Of a stretch of DNA of 64,000 nucleotides, positions 18,391 to 28,185 are shown piece after piece; the stretch's first letter is position 1, and the number at the start of each line of letters is the position of its first letter. This DNA is from Rhizobiaceae bacterium. Its GTDB lineage: Bacteria > Pseudomonadota > Alphaproteobacteria > Rhizobiales > Rhizobiaceae. The notes beneath the pieces were generated by a model that saw nothing but the letters and a program-made list of their open reading frames with translations, did no database searches and was not told the DNA's origin. Location: contig JARGOX010000003.1 in assembly GCA_029233925.1 (NCBI GenBank), positions 254,370-318,369 of the forward strand. The letters are read 5' to 3'. Both the position numbers and the translations under genes were made by a program.

Positions 18391-19287
18391 ATGTGCGGCA
18401 TTGTTGGATTGTTTATCAAAGACCCTTCGCTTCGACCTGAACTCGGCTCCATGCTGACCGATATGTTGATCACCATGTCTGACCGTGGTCCCGACAGTGC
18501 CGGGATCGCGATCTACGGTGTCGACACGGACAACAGGACAAAAATCACCGTTCAGTCAAATGCCCCCGAAGTCGAATTTGCCGGGCTGGACAGCGATCTG
18601 GGAGACGCCATCAGCGGCCCGGTTTCCATGCGCATCAACGACACCCATGCTGTCCTCGAAATGAGCGATGACATCGCTGCAGCGGCACGCGAAGCGCTGG
18701 CGGAAATCAGACCATCTCTGCGCATCATGAGTGCCGGTGACATTATCGAGATATACAAGGAAGTTGGCCTGCCAAAAGACGTGGCTGCCCGTTTTCAATT
18801 GTCCCAAATGGGCGGCAGCCACGGGATCGGCCACACCCGCATGGCCACAGAATCCGCCGTGACGACCATGGGCGCCCATCCTTTTTCGACCGGACCGGAT
18901 CAATGTCTGGTACACAATGGCTCCCTGTCCAATCACAACAGCCTGCGCCGCAAACTGATCCGCAACGGCATGGTTTTCGAAACCGATAATGATTCCGAGG
19001 TCGCCGCCGCCTACCTGACCGACAAGATGCGCCAGGGCTGCAATCTGGGTGAAGCCATGGAAGCCAGCTTGCAGGACCTGGACGGTTTTTTCACCTTTGT
19101 CATTGGCACGAAGGCGGGCTTTGGCGTTCTGCGGGATCCGATTGCCTGCAAACCGGCGGTCATGGCCGAGACTGCGCAATATGTCGCCTTTGGTTCGGAA
19201 TACCGCGCCCTGGTCAATCTGCCTGGCATTGATGCCGCGCGCGTCTGGGAACCGGAACCTGCAACCGTCTATTTCTGGGAGCATTGA
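18391..19287 (+). CDS. mgsA: N-methylglutamate synthase subunit A (class II glutamine amidotransferase domain; GlxB-like)
   Basis: MCGIVGLF N-terminal nucleophile Cys, RGPDSAGIAIYG, GHTRMATESAVTTMGAHPF, VHNGSLSNHNSLRR; first gene of an mgs-gmaS-mgd string. Confidence 0.88.
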   Translation: MCGIVGLFIKDPSLRPELGSMLTDMLITMSDRGPDSAGIAIYGVDTDNRTKITVQSNAPEVEFAGLDSDLGDAISGPVSMRINDTHAVLEMSDDIAAAAREALAEIRPSLRIMSAGDIIEIYKEVGLPKDVAARFQLSQMGGSHGIGHTRMATESAVTTMGAHPFSTGPDQCLVHNGSLSNHNSLRRKLIRNGMVFETDNDSEVAAAYLTDKMRQGCNLGEAMEASLQDLDGFFTFVIGTKAGFGVLRDPIACKPAVMAETAQYVAFGSEYRALVNLPGIDAARVWEPEPATVYFWEH

Positions 19288-19292
19288 TACAG

Positions 19293-19982
19293 ATGAACCT
19301 GCAGATCATCGATATGGCCCATGTGAGCCTGCGCGAACTGAATACGACACTGCAAAAACCGGGAGACGCATCAGAGGCGACAAATTGGGAAGTCATCAAC
19401 TCCAAAGGCAGCCATGCGATTGCTGTTGGCCTGGATGCCCCCATCGATGTCACCATCAAAGGGTCAACCGGGTATTATTGTGCCGGGATGAACAAGCAGG
19501 CCACCATTCGTGTGAAAGGCTCAGCCGGGCCTGGCGTTGCTGAAAACATGATGTCGGGAACGGTGATCATCGACGGCGATGCAAGCCAGTACGCCGGCGC
19601 GACCGGACACGGCGGATTGCTGGTGATCAAGGGAAACGCTTCATCGCGCTGCGGAATCTCCATGAAGGGGATCGACATCGTCGTCCATGGCAATATCGGC
19701 CACATGTCGGCCTTCATGGCACAATCGGGCAATCTTGTCGTGCTGGGCGATGCCGGTGATGCGCTGGGCGACTCGCTCTATGAAGCCCGTCTGTTTGTGC
19801 GCGGCAAAGTCAAAAGCCTGGGTGCAGACTGCGTGGAAAAGGAAATGCGGCCCGAACATATCGCCATTCTCAAAGACCTGCTGGCGCGCTCCGGCGCGGA
19901 TGCGAAACCGGAAGAATTCAAACGCTACGGTTCTGCGCGGCAGCTCTACAATTTCCACATTGACAACGCGTCAAACTACTAA
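19293..19982 (+). CDS. mgsB: N-methylglutamate synthase subunit B (glutamate synthase GXGXG domain; GlxC-like)
   Basis: 229 aa beta-helix-type repeat: GSTGYYCAGMNKQATIRVKGSAGPGVAENMMSGTVIIDGDASQYAGATGHGGLLVIKG. Confidence 0.87.
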   Translation: MNLQIIDMAHVSLRELNTTLQKPGDASEATNWEVINSKGSHAIAVGLDAPIDVTIKGSTGYYCAGMNKQATIRVKGSAGPGVAENMMSGTVIIDGDASQYAGATGHGGLLVIKGNASSRCGISMKGIDIVVHGNIGHMSAFMAQSGNLVVLGDAGDALGDSLYEARLFVRGKVKSLGADCVEKEMRPEHIAILKDLLARSGADAKPEEFKRYGSARQLYNFHIDNASNY

Positions 19983-19992
19983 GGCCTGCTTC

Positions 19993-21333
19993 ATGGACGA
20001 TTTTTCAACCAAGGCGACGCCGCCAACCACGCCGCGCAAATCATGGACGTTCAGCGATGATGTCAATTCGGACATCCGGCGGGCGGCGGCCACCGGTATC
20101 TATGACATTCGTGGCGGCGGGGCCAAGCGCCGCGTGCCGCATTTTGATGACCTTTTGTTTCTGGGCGCGTCCATTTCACGCTATCCGCTGGAGGGATACC
20201 GGGAAAAATGCGACACCCGGGTGACGCTTGGCACACGGTTTGCCAAAAAGCCGATTGAGCTTGATATCCCGATCACCATTGCCGGCATGAGTTTCGGCGC
20301 GCTTTCCGGCCCCGCCAAGGAAGCCCTTGGCCGCGGCGCAACCGCTGCAGGCACATCGACCACCACCGGCGATGGCGGCATGACCGAAGAGGAACGCGGT
20401 CATTCCAAAAAGCTCGTCTATCAGTATCTGCCCTCGCGTTATGGCATGAACCCCGATGACCTGCGCCGCTGCGATGCAATCGAGATCGTGGTCGGTCAGG
20501 GGGCCAAGCCCGGCGGCGGCGGCATGCTGCTTGGACAGAAGATATCGGATCGTGTGGCGGAGATGCGCAATCTTCCAAAGGGCATCGACCAGCGCTCTGC
20601 CTGTCGCCATCCCGACTGGACCGGCCCGGACGATCTGGAAATCAAGATCCTCGAATTGCGTGAAATCACCAATTGGGAAAAGCCGATCTACATCAAGATT
20701 GGCGGTGCAAGGCCCTATTTTGACACGACCCTTGCCATCAAGGCCGGTGCCGACGTCATTGTACTCGACGGGATGCAGGGCGGAACGGCAGCCACCCAGG
20801 ATGTCTTCATTGAAAACGTCGGCCAGCCGACTCTCGCCTGCATACGTCCAGCCGTGCAGGCCCTGCAGGATATGGGGATGCACCGCCAAGTCCAACTGGT
20901 CATTTCCGGCGGCATTCGCACCGGCGCAGACGTTGCCAAGGCCCTGGCTCTGGGTGCCGACGCCGTGTCCATTGGAACGGCTGCACTGATCGCATTGGGG
21001 GACAATGATCCCCGCTGGGAGGCCGAATACAACAGCCTCGGAACCACCGCCGGCGCCTATGATGATTGGCAAGAGGGTCGTGATCCGGCTGGAATTACCA
21101 CTCAGGATCCCGAACTCATGGCACGACTTGATCCGATTGCCGCGGGACGGCGCCTTCGAAATTATCTCAATGTGATGACACTTGAGGCGCAGACAATTGC
21201 CCGCGCCTGCGGCAAGAACCATTTGCATAATCTTGAGCCGGAAGATCTGTGCGCTCTGACCATCGAGGCCGCCGCAATGGCCGGGGTGCCTCTGGCCGGA
21301 ACGGATTGGGTGCCCGGAGCAAAGGGTTTCTAG
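19993..21333 (+). CDS. mgsC: N-methylglutamate synthase subunit C (FMN-binding glutamate synthase domain; GlxD-like)
   Basis: MDDFSTKATPPTTPRKSWTF...PITIAGMSFGALSGPAKEALGRGA...GTSTTTGDGGM...IKIGGARPYFDTTLAIKAGADVIVLDGMQGGTAATQ; ATG 19993 chosen. Confidence 0.88.
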   Translation: MDDFSTKATPPTTPRKSWTFSDDVNSDIRRAAATGIYDIRGGGAKRRVPHFDDLLFLGASISRYPLEGYREKCDTRVTLGTRFAKKPIELDIPITIAGMSFGALSGPAKEALGRGATAAGTSTTTGDGGMTEEERGHSKKLVYQYLPSRYGMNPDDLRRCDAIEIVVGQGAKPGGGGMLLGQKISDRVAEMRNLPKGIDQRSACRHPDWTGPDDLEIKILELREITNWEKPIYIKIGGARPYFDTTLAIKAGADVIVLDGMQGGTAATQDVFIENVGQPTLACIRPAVQALQDMGMHRQVQLVISGGIRTGADVAKALALGADAVSIGTAALIALGDNDPRWEAEYNSLGTTAGAYDDWQEGRDPAGITTQDPELMARLDPIAAGRRLRNYLNVMTLEAQTIARACGKNHLHNLEPEDLCALTIEAAAMAGVPLAGTDWVPGAKGF

Positions 21334-21426
21334 CGGATCGAAAAGGACGAAACTTGACCGGGCGCGGCAATCGACGCAATCAATAGACAGGTTTGGCTGG
21401 GAGGCTGAAAAGAAGGGAACAATAAA

Positions 21427-22734
21427 ATGACACAGGATCTTGCAGCTTTCGCCAAGGAAAAAGGTGTCAAATATTTCATGATCACCTTTACCGACCTTTT
21501 TGGCGGACAAAGGGCAAAGCTTGTGCCTGCCCAGGCCATTGCCGACATGCAAAGAGACGGCGCCGGTTTTGCCGGATTCGCCACCTGGCTGGACATGACA
21601 CCCGCCCATCCCGACATGCTGGCGGTGCCTGATCCTTCTTCGGTGATGCAACTGCCATGGAAACCGGAAGTGGCATGGGTTGCAAGCAATTGCGTCATGG
21701 AGGATGAACCTGTTGCGCAGGCTCCGCGCAATGTTCTCAACCGGCTCATCGCGGAGGCAGCCCGCGAAGGAATGCATGTCAAAACCGGCATCGAGGCCGA
21801 ATTCTTCCTGCTGGCACCGGACGGAACACGTATTTCCGACGAATATGATACCGCGTCCAAGCCCTGTTACGATCAGCAGGCCATCATGCGCCGCTATGAC
21901 GTGATTGCCGAAATCTGTGATTGCATGCTGGAGCTCGGCTGGGGTCCCTATCAGAACGATCATGAGGACGCCAACGGCCAGTTTGAAATGAACTGGGAAT
22001 ACGACGGCGCCCTTCAGACAGCGGACAAACATTCATTCTTCAAATTCATGGTCAAATCCGTGGCCGAAAAACACGGCCTGCGCGCAACCTTCATGCCCAA
22101 ACCCATTGAAGGGCTGACCGGCAATGGTTGTCATGCCCATATTTCGGTCTGGGACATGGCAGGCAAGACAAATATTTTCGCCGACAGCAAAATGGACCTG
22201 GGACTGTCCGAAAAGGGCCGAAATTTTCTGGGTGGCATCATGAAACACGCCTCGGCGCTGGCTGCCATTACCAATCCGACGGTCAATTCCTACAAGCGTA
22301 TCAATGCGCCGCGCACGATATCGGGCGCCACATGGGCGCCCAATACCGTGACCTGGACCGGCAACAACCGCACCCACATGGTCCGTGTCCCAGGTCCTGG
22401 GCGCTTTGAGCTGAGGCTTCCCGACGGCGCCGCCAATCCCTATCTGCTGCAAGCCGTCATCATTGCCGCCGGTCTTGATGGTGTGCGCACCAGCGCAGAC
22501 CCCGGCAAGCGTTATGATATCGACATGTATCAGGAAGGCCACACGGTGACCGATGCGCCCCGATTGCCGCTGAACCTGCTCGACGCCTTGCGGGAGTACG
22601 ACAAGGACCTGTCACTCAAGGCGGCCATGGGTACGGAATTCTCCGCAGCCTTTCTGAAACTGAAAACGCAGGAATGGAATTCCTACGTCTCGCATTTCTC
22701 TCACTGGGAACGTGAGAACACGCTGGACATCTGA
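21427..22734 (+). CDS. gmaS: Gamma-glutamylmethylamide synthetase / type III glutamine synthetase-like
   Basis: 435 aa glutamine synthetase fold: GIEAEFFLL, NDHEDANGQFEMNWEYDGALQTADKHSFFKFMVK, GNGCHAHIS, NSYKRINAPRTISGATWAPNTVTWTGNNRTHMVRVPGPGRFELRLPDGAANPYL. Confidence 0.87.
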   Translation: MTQDLAAFAKEKGVKYFMITFTDLFGGQRAKLVPAQAIADMQRDGAGFAGFATWLDMTPAHPDMLAVPDPSSVMQLPWKPEVAWVASNCVMEDEPVAQAPRNVLNRLIAEAAREGMHVKTGIEAEFFLLAPDGTRISDEYDTASKPCYDQQAIMRRYDVIAEICDCMLELGWGPYQNDHEDANGQFEMNWEYDGALQTADKHSFFKFMVKSVAEKHGLRATFMPKPIEGLTGNGCHAHISVWDMAGKTNIFADSKMDLGLSEKGRNFLGGIMKHASALAAITNPTVNSYKRINAPRTISGATWAPNTVTWTGNNRTHMVRVPGPGRFELRLPDGAANPYLLQAVIIAAGLDGVRTSADPGKRYDIDMYQEGHTVTDAPRLPLNLLDALREYDKDLSLKAAMGTEFSAAFLKLKTQEWNSYVSHFSHWERENTLDI

Positions 22735-22776
22735 ACGCGTCCATATACTGATCACTGTGATGCAATAGGAAACACG

Positions 22777-24027
22777 ATGCGCTATTCCGGCTTCAGGATC
22801 ATCAAAGAGGCGCTCACCGGCAACCGGGGCTGGCAGCCGGCCTGGCGCAACCCCGAGCCCAAACCCCACTATGATTTCGTCATCATTGGTGGTGGTGGTC
22901 ATGGGCTTGCGACCGCCTATTACCTGGCGCGGGAATTCGGCAAAAGCCGCATCGCCGTGCTGGAAAAGGGGTGGATCGGCGGCGGCAATGTCGGCCGCAA
23001 CACCACCATCATCCGCTCCAACTACCTGCTTGATGGCAATGAACCCTTCTATGAATTCTCGCTGAAGCTGTGGGAAGGCCTTGAGCAGGTTTTCAACTAC
23101 AATGCCATGGTCAGCCAGCGCGGCGTTCTCAATCTGATGCATTCCGACGCACAGCGTGACGCCTACAGACGGCGCGGCAACGCCATGCACCTGAACGGCG
23201 CCGATGCACAATTGCTGGACGCCGCACAGGTGCGGGAGATGGTCCCGTTCCTCAACTTCGACAATGCCCGTTTTCCCATCAAGGGCGGCCTGCTGCAGCG
23301 CCGCGGCGGCACCGTGCGCCATGATGCGGTTGCCTGGGGCTATGCCCGCGGCGCCGATGCACGTGGCGTCGATATTATCCAGAATTGCGAGGTCACCGGG
23401 TTTCGCATGACCAATGGCAAGGTCCAGGGGGTCGAGACCACCCGCGGCTATATCGGCGCAAAGAAAATCGGCTGCGCAGTCGCCGGGTCCTCCGGTGCGC
23501 TTATGGCAAAAGCCGACCAGAGGCTGCCGATCGAAAGTCACGTCCTGCAGGCCTTCGTATCAGAGGGATTGAAACCGACCATCAAGGGCGTCATCACCTT
23601 CGGTGCGGGCCATTTTTATGTCAGCCAGTCGGACAAGGGTGGTCTGGTCTTTGGCGGCGATATCGATGGATACAATTCCTATGCGCAGCGCGGCAATCTG
23701 CCGACGGTCGAAGATGTCTGCGAAAGCGGCATGGCGCTGATGCCGATGATCGGCCGCGCCCGGCTTTTGCGCATGTGGGGCGGCATCATGGACATGTCGA
23801 TGGACGGCTCTCCGATCATCGACAAGACCGATATCGAGGGTCTCTATTTCAACGGTGGCTGGTGTTACGGCGGCTTCAAGGCCACCCCGGCGAGCGGCTG
23901 GTGCTTTGCCCATCTCCTGGCAACCGACACGCCGCATGAAACCGCCACAGCCTATCGTTTCGACCGGTTCCGCAAGGGACTGATGATCGATGAAAAAGGC
24001 GTGGGCGCGCAGCCCAACCTGCATTGA
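22777..24027 (+). CDS. mgdA: N-methylglutamate dehydrogenase subunit A / sarcosine oxidase beta-like
   Basis: 416 aa; DFVIIGGGGHGLATAYYLAREFGKSRIAVLEKGWIGGGNVGRNTTIIRSNYLLDGNEPFYEFSLKLWE. Confidence 0.88.
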   Translation: MRYSGFRIIKEALTGNRGWQPAWRNPEPKPHYDFVIIGGGGHGLATAYYLAREFGKSRIAVLEKGWIGGGNVGRNTTIIRSNYLLDGNEPFYEFSLKLWEGLEQVFNYNAMVSQRGVLNLMHSDAQRDAYRRRGNAMHLNGADAQLLDAAQVREMVPFLNFDNARFPIKGGLLQRRGGTVRHDAVAWGYARGADARGVDIIQNCEVTGFRMTNGKVQGVETTRGYIGAKKIGCAVAGSSGALMAKADQRLPIESHVLQAFVSEGLKPTIKGVITFGAGHFYVSQSDKGGLVFGGDIDGYNSYAQRGNLPTVEDVCESGMALMPMIGRARLLRMWGGIMDMSMDGSPIIDKTDIEGLYFNGGWCYGGFKATPASGWCFAHLLATDTPHETATAYRFDRFRKGLMIDEKGVGAQPNLH

Positions 24028-24040
24028 GGAAGGACCGTAC

Positions 24041-24328
24041 ATGATCATCAATCATCCGCTGCTCGGCCCCCGCGATGCACAGGAATTCACCTACCTCGGC
24101 GATGCAAGCCTGATCGATCGCCCGGACTGGAGCGCCGAGGATGCCAATGAGCAATACTATGCCTATGCCTATTTGCGCGACAATCCTGCGGGCCTGCACC
24201 GCGAACTCTGGTTCCACGAACAGGGCGACCGGTCCTGGCTGGTGGTAACCCGCAACACGCTGACCCATGAAATAACCCGGGTCGAACTTGCCAGCGATGT
24301 GGCGCGATTGGCAGGACGCAGCCGATGA
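24041..24328 (+). CDS. mgdB: N-methylglutamate dehydrogenase subunit B / sarcosine oxidase delta-like
   Basis: 95 aa; MIINHPLLGPRDAQEFTYLGDASLIDRP...LRDNPAGLHRELWFHEQGDRSWLVVTRNTLTHEI. Confidence 0.88.
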   Translation: MIINHPLLGPRDAQEFTYLGDASLIDRPDWSAEDANEQYYAYAYLRDNPAGLHRELWFHEQGDRSWLVVTRNTLTHEITRVELASDVARLAGRSR

Positions 24329-27279
24329 ATCAGCCAAACCGCCTGGCAGGTGGCCAGATCGACCGCTCGAAACAGCTGACCTTCCGCTTCGACGGCAAGA
24401 CTTACGCGGGACACCAGGGCGACACGCTGGCCTCTGCCCTGCTGGCCAACAACGTGCGTCTGATGGGACGCAGTTTCAAATATCACCGTCCACGCGGCGC
24501 ATTCACAGCCGGTTCGGAGGAGCCCAACGCTCTGGTTGAACTACGCAGCGGCGCGCGCCGGGAGCCCAATACGCGTGCCACCATTGCCGAATTGTTTGAT
24601 GGGCTTGAGGCGCAGAGCCAGAATCGCTGGCCCTCGCTGGCCTTTGACGCCATGGGCATCAATGATCTGTTTGCGCCCTTTCTCACCGCCGGTTTCTACT
24701 ACAAGACCTTCATGTGGCCGAAAGCCTTCTGGGAAAAAGTCTACGAGCCGATCATCCGGCGTGCAGCCGGTCTGGGCCGCCTGTCGATGCAGCCCGACCC
24801 GGACGCCTATGACAAGGGCTTTTTGCATTGTGACCTGCTGATTGTCGGTTCCGGTCCGGCCGGTCTTGCCGCCGCACTGACAGCCGGACGGGCAGGTGCA
24901 CGGATTATCCTGGCAGACGAGGATTTTGCGCTCGGGGGCCGTCTCAACGCTGAAACATTCAGCCTTGGAGACAGCAACGGCCCGCATTGGGTGGCGGCGA
25001 CCTTGGCTGAACTCGAGGCCATGCCCAATGTGCGCATCATGCCCCGCACCACCATTATCGGCGCCTTTGATCACGGCATAAGTGGCGCTGTCGAGCGGGT
25101 TTCGGACCATCTGCTCGCCCCCCTGCCCGGCAAACCGCGGCAGATCCTCTGGCGGATCTATGCCAAACGCACCCTCCTGTGCGCCGGGGCCACGGAACGC
25201 CCCATTGCCTTTGGCAACAATGACCGGCCCGGCATCCTTCTGGGTGGGGCGCTGCGGGCCTATGTCAATCGCTGGGCAGTCACGCCCGGAAAAACAGCGG
25301 CGATCTTCACCAACAATGATGACGGATTGCGCACCGCATCCGACCTTATGGCAAAAGGCATTGCTGTCGCAGCCATCATCGACACACGTTCTCAAGGCAC
25401 AAGAATTGAAGGCGCCAACCATATGTTTGGCGCAAGGATTGTCGACACCAAAGGCAGGCTTGGCTTGGAGGGCATTGTCGTCAGAAAGGCCGATGGGCAA
25501 ACACAGACAATCCCCTGCACGACATTGGGCGTGTCCGGCGGCTGGAATCCCAATCTGCATCTGACCGGTCACCAGCGCGGCCGCCCCGTCTGGAATGACG
25601 CCATTGCTTCCTTTGTACCGGGCGATTGCCCACCCGGCATGACAGTCGCCGGTGCCGCAAACGGCCAGATGAGCACCGCCGCTGCTCTCAACGGCGGTGC
25701 GCAGCAGGCCCTGACCCTGTTGAATGACCTGGGCTTCGCTACAAGCAGCCCCGAACTGCCACAGGCTGAGGATGCGGAGATCCGCCTGTCGCCGCTCTGG
25801 CACGTCCCCTCGGGCAAGGCGCGCGCCTGGCTGGATCTGCAGAACGACGTGACGGTCAAGGATGTCAAACAGGCCCATCAGGAAAATTTCCGGTCCGTCG
25901 AACACCTCAAACGCTACACGACGATGGGGATGGCGACCGATCAGGGCAAGACATCGAACATATCGGCTCTGGCCATCATGGCTGAGCTGAGTGGACAATC
26001 CATTCCCGACACGGGTACGACGATCTATCGCCCACCCTATACGCCGGTCTCCATCGGCGTCATGGCCGGCAGGTCCACCGACGGGCATTTCCGCCCGACC
26101 CGCCTGACACCCTCGCACAAATGGGCGCAGGAACAGGGCGCAAGTTTTGTCGAAACCGGCATGTGGTTGCGGGCGCAGTGGTTTCCCCGGCCCGGCGAGA
26201 CCCATTGGCGTGAAAGCGTCGACCGCGAAGTCCTGGCCACCCGAGGATCTGTCGGCCTATGCGACGTCACGACATTGGGTAAAATCGATATCCAGGGAAG
26301 CGATGCTGCCACATTCATCAACCGGGTCTATTGCAATGGATTTGCCAAACTTGCCGTTGGCAAGGCCCGTTACGGCTTGATGCTGCGCGAGGACGGCATC
26401 GTGATGGATGACGGCACGACCGCTCGACTTGCCGAAACACATTTCGTGATGACCACAACCACCGTCAACGCCGTTGCCGTCTTCCGCCATCTTGAATTTT
26501 GCCGTCAATGCCTCTGGCCGGATCTGGATGTGCAACTCATCTCTACCACAGAAGCCTGGGCGCAATACGCCGTTGCCGGACCCAATGCCCGCAAGCTGTT
26601 GCAAAAGCTGGTTGACCCCGAATTCGACATTTCAAATGACGCCTTTCCCTTCATGGGATGCGGTGAGATCACGATTTGCGGCGGATTGCGCGCCCGGCTG
26701 TTCCGGATCTCCTTTTCCGGCGAACTGGCTTTCGAGATTGCCATGCCGACACGCTACGGCGATGCACTGATCCGCAAGCTGATGGCGGCGGGAAAGGAGT
26801 TCGATGTCACGCCCTATGGTACCGAGGCATTGGGGGTGATGCGCATAGAAAAGGGACACGCAGCAGGCAACGAATTGAACGGCACGACAACGGCGCATAA
26901 TCTGGGCATGGGCCGCATGGTATCCCAGACCAAGGACTCCATCGGCGCCGTCCTGTCGCGTCGTGAGGGCCTGATGCGTGAAGACGCCTTGCGACTGGTG
27001 GGCTTTCGCCCGCTGAACAATCAGGATCCTCTGAAAGCCGGTGCGCATTTCATTGCAGGAACCAACCCCGAGGCCGCCACCCATGACGAGGGCTATATGA
27101 CATCGGTCGCCTATTCACCCAATCTGGGCCATGCCATCGGTCTTGGCTTCCTCAAAGATGGCGGCAATCGCCTCGGTGAAACCCTGCGTGCGGTCAATCC
27201 ACTTGGCGGAGATGCGGTCGCCGTAGAGGTTGTCAGTCCGCATTTCATTGATCCGCAAGGGGAGCGTCTTCGTGGCTGA
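24325..27279 (+). CDS. mgdC: N-methylglutamate dehydrogenase subunit C / sarcosine oxidase alpha-like
   Basis: 984 aa; N-terminal 2Fe-2S-type domain, NAD(FAD)-binding GSGPAGLAAALTAGRAGARIILADED, C-terminal aminomethyltransferase-like (GcvT) domain. Confidence 0.9.
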   Translation: MNQPNRLAGGQIDRSKQLTFRFDGKTYAGHQGDTLASALLANNVRLMGRSFKYHRPRGAFTAGSEEPNALVELRSGARREPNTRATIAELFDGLEAQSQNRWPSLAFDAMGINDLFAPFLTAGFYYKTFMWPKAFWEKVYEPIIRRAAGLGRLSMQPDPDAYDKGFLHCDLLIVGSGPAGLAAALTAGRAGARIILADEDFALGGRLNAETFSLGDSNGPHWVAATLAELEAMPNVRIMPRTTIIGAFDHGISGAVERVSDHLLAPLPGKPRQILWRIYAKRTLLCAGATERPIAFGNNDRPGILLGGALRAYVNRWAVTPGKTAAIFTNNDDGLRTASDLMAKGIAVAAIIDTRSQGTRIEGANHMFGARIVDTKGRLGLEGIVVRKADGQTQTIPCTTLGVSGGWNPNLHLTGHQRGRPVWNDAIASFVPGDCPPGMTVAGAANGQMSTAAALNGGAQQALTLLNDLGFATSSPELPQAEDAEIRLSPLWHVPSGKARAWLDLQNDVTVKDVKQAHQENFRSVEHLKRYTTMGMATDQGKTSNISALAIMAELSGQSIPDTGTTIYRPPYTPVSIGVMAGRSTDGHFRPTRLTPSHKWAQEQGASFVETGMWLRAQWFPRPGETHWRESVDREVLATRGSVGLCDVTTLGKIDIQGSDAATFINRVYCNGFAKLAVGKARYGLMLREDGIVMDDGTTARLAETHFVMTTTTVNAVAVFRHLEFCRQCLWPDLDVQLISTTEAWAQYAVAGPNARKLLQKLVDPEFDISNDAFPFMGCGEITICGGLRARLFRISFSGELAFEIAMPTRYGDALIRKLMAAGKEFDVTPYGTEALGVMRIEKGHAAGNELNGTTTAHNLGMGRMVSQTKDSIGAVLSRREGLMREDALRLVGFRPLNNQDPLKAGAHFIAGTNPEAATHDEGYMTSVAYSPNLGHAIGLGFLKDGGNRLGETLRAVNPLGGDAVAVEVVSPHFIDPQGERLRG

Positions 27280-27844
27280 ACATGGATTGACCCCGACACC
27301 ATCATTGCCTGATGGATCCACCGGCGACAGCCAGTTCGATGGATTGACAATCGCCTTGAACGATACGACCCATATGGCCTCTCTGGCCTGCCGCAAAGGG
27401 CAAGAGAAAGCCTTTGCCGCCGCGGCCAAAGAACTGTTTGGCTCCGCGCTCCCCGGCCCATCGGGTCTTGTGGAGGGCAAGGAATTCTCACTGTTCTGGA
27501 CCGGTCCGGACCAATGGTTTGTTGAAACAAGGCTGGACAAATACGAGGACATTGCCGCGATTCTCAAAGCGACCTTCGCCGACACGGCCTCGATTACCGA
27601 GCAATCCGGTGCCTGGGCTTGTTTTGAGCTGAGTGGCAGCGGTGCCTTGAAACTGCTTGAACGGCTTTGCATGGTGGATATCGAAAAGATGCCGACGGGT
27701 TCCGCCGTGCGCACGGTGATGGAACATCTCGGGGTCTTTGTGATCTGCCGGGAAGCCGGCAGTCGCTACACGATATTGGGTGCCCGCTCGTCCACCAGCT
27801 CCCTGCAACACGCGCTGGTGACCGCAGCAGCCAGTGCGCTGTAA
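27272..27844 (+). CDS. mgdD: N-methylglutamate dehydrogenase subunit D / sarcosine oxidase gamma-like
   Basis: 190 aa (GTG 27272) overlapping mgdC; SoxG-like (FWTGPDQWFVET; DQSGAW-type motif EQSGAWACFELSG). Confidence 0.85.
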   Translation: MAEHGLTPTPSLPDGSTGDSQFDGLTIALNDTTHMASLACRKGQEKAFAAAAKELFGSALPGPSGLVEGKEFSLFWTGPDQWFVETRLDKYEDIAAILKATFADTASITEQSGAWACFELSGSGALKLLERLCMVDIEKMPTGSAVRTVMEHLGVFVICREAGSRYTILGARSSTSSLQHALVTAAASAL

Positions 27845-27847
27845 ATT

Positions 27848-28162
27848 TCAGTCGGCCACATCCAGATCGAAAACGATGATCCCGTCATGACCGCCCACGC
27901 ACATTTCCACCAGCCGGGCACCCAGCGCCTGGTGAACCGGATGGTCCGCATAGGCTGAAAGCGCAGCATGATCGCGAAAACTTGCGATGAACCCCTCGCG
28001 GTACTTTGGTGATTTCCGCTCGAAATCCAGGTTGGGCCCGAATTCGAAGCTGACCATGCCATCGACCTCCTCCACCAGCGCGCCAAGTTCAGCCAGTATC
28101 TTCATGCGCTCATCAACTGAATGTGCGGCATCGAAGTTCAAAAACACGCAGTGGCGGAGCAT
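27848..28162 (-). CDS. Dabb-family (stress-responsive alpha/beta barrel) protein
   Basis: 104 aa; MLRHCVFLNF...MVSFEFGPNLDFERKSPKYREGFIASFRDHAALSAYADHPVHQALGARL. Confidence 0.85.
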   Translation of the reverse strand: MLRHCVFLNFDAAHSVDERMKILAELGALVEEVDGMVSFEFGPNLDFERKSPKYREGFIASFRDHAALSAYADHPVHQALGARLVEMCVGGHDGIIVFDLDVAD

Positions 28163-28185
28163 GGTTTAATCCTTTATTTGCTGAA

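Noticed and set aside
18391-21333. Annotation as glxBCD / split glutamate synthase
   Set aside because: Domain architecture is shared, but gmaS and mgdABCD linkage supports N-methylglutamate synthase.
20176-22032. 618-aa minus-strand ORF
   Set aside because: Antisense shadow of mgsC/gmaS, which carry clear family motifs; its translation shows no recognisable domain.
24541-26205. 554-aa minus-strand ORF
   Set aside because: Antisense to mgdC; Cys/His/Gly-rich composition typical of shadow ORFs.
22777-27844. Annotation as heterotetrameric sarcosine oxidase (soxBDAG)
   Set aside because: Subunit folds match, but immediate linkage to mgsABC-gmaS makes N-methylglutamate dehydrogenase the better call; assay needed to settle.
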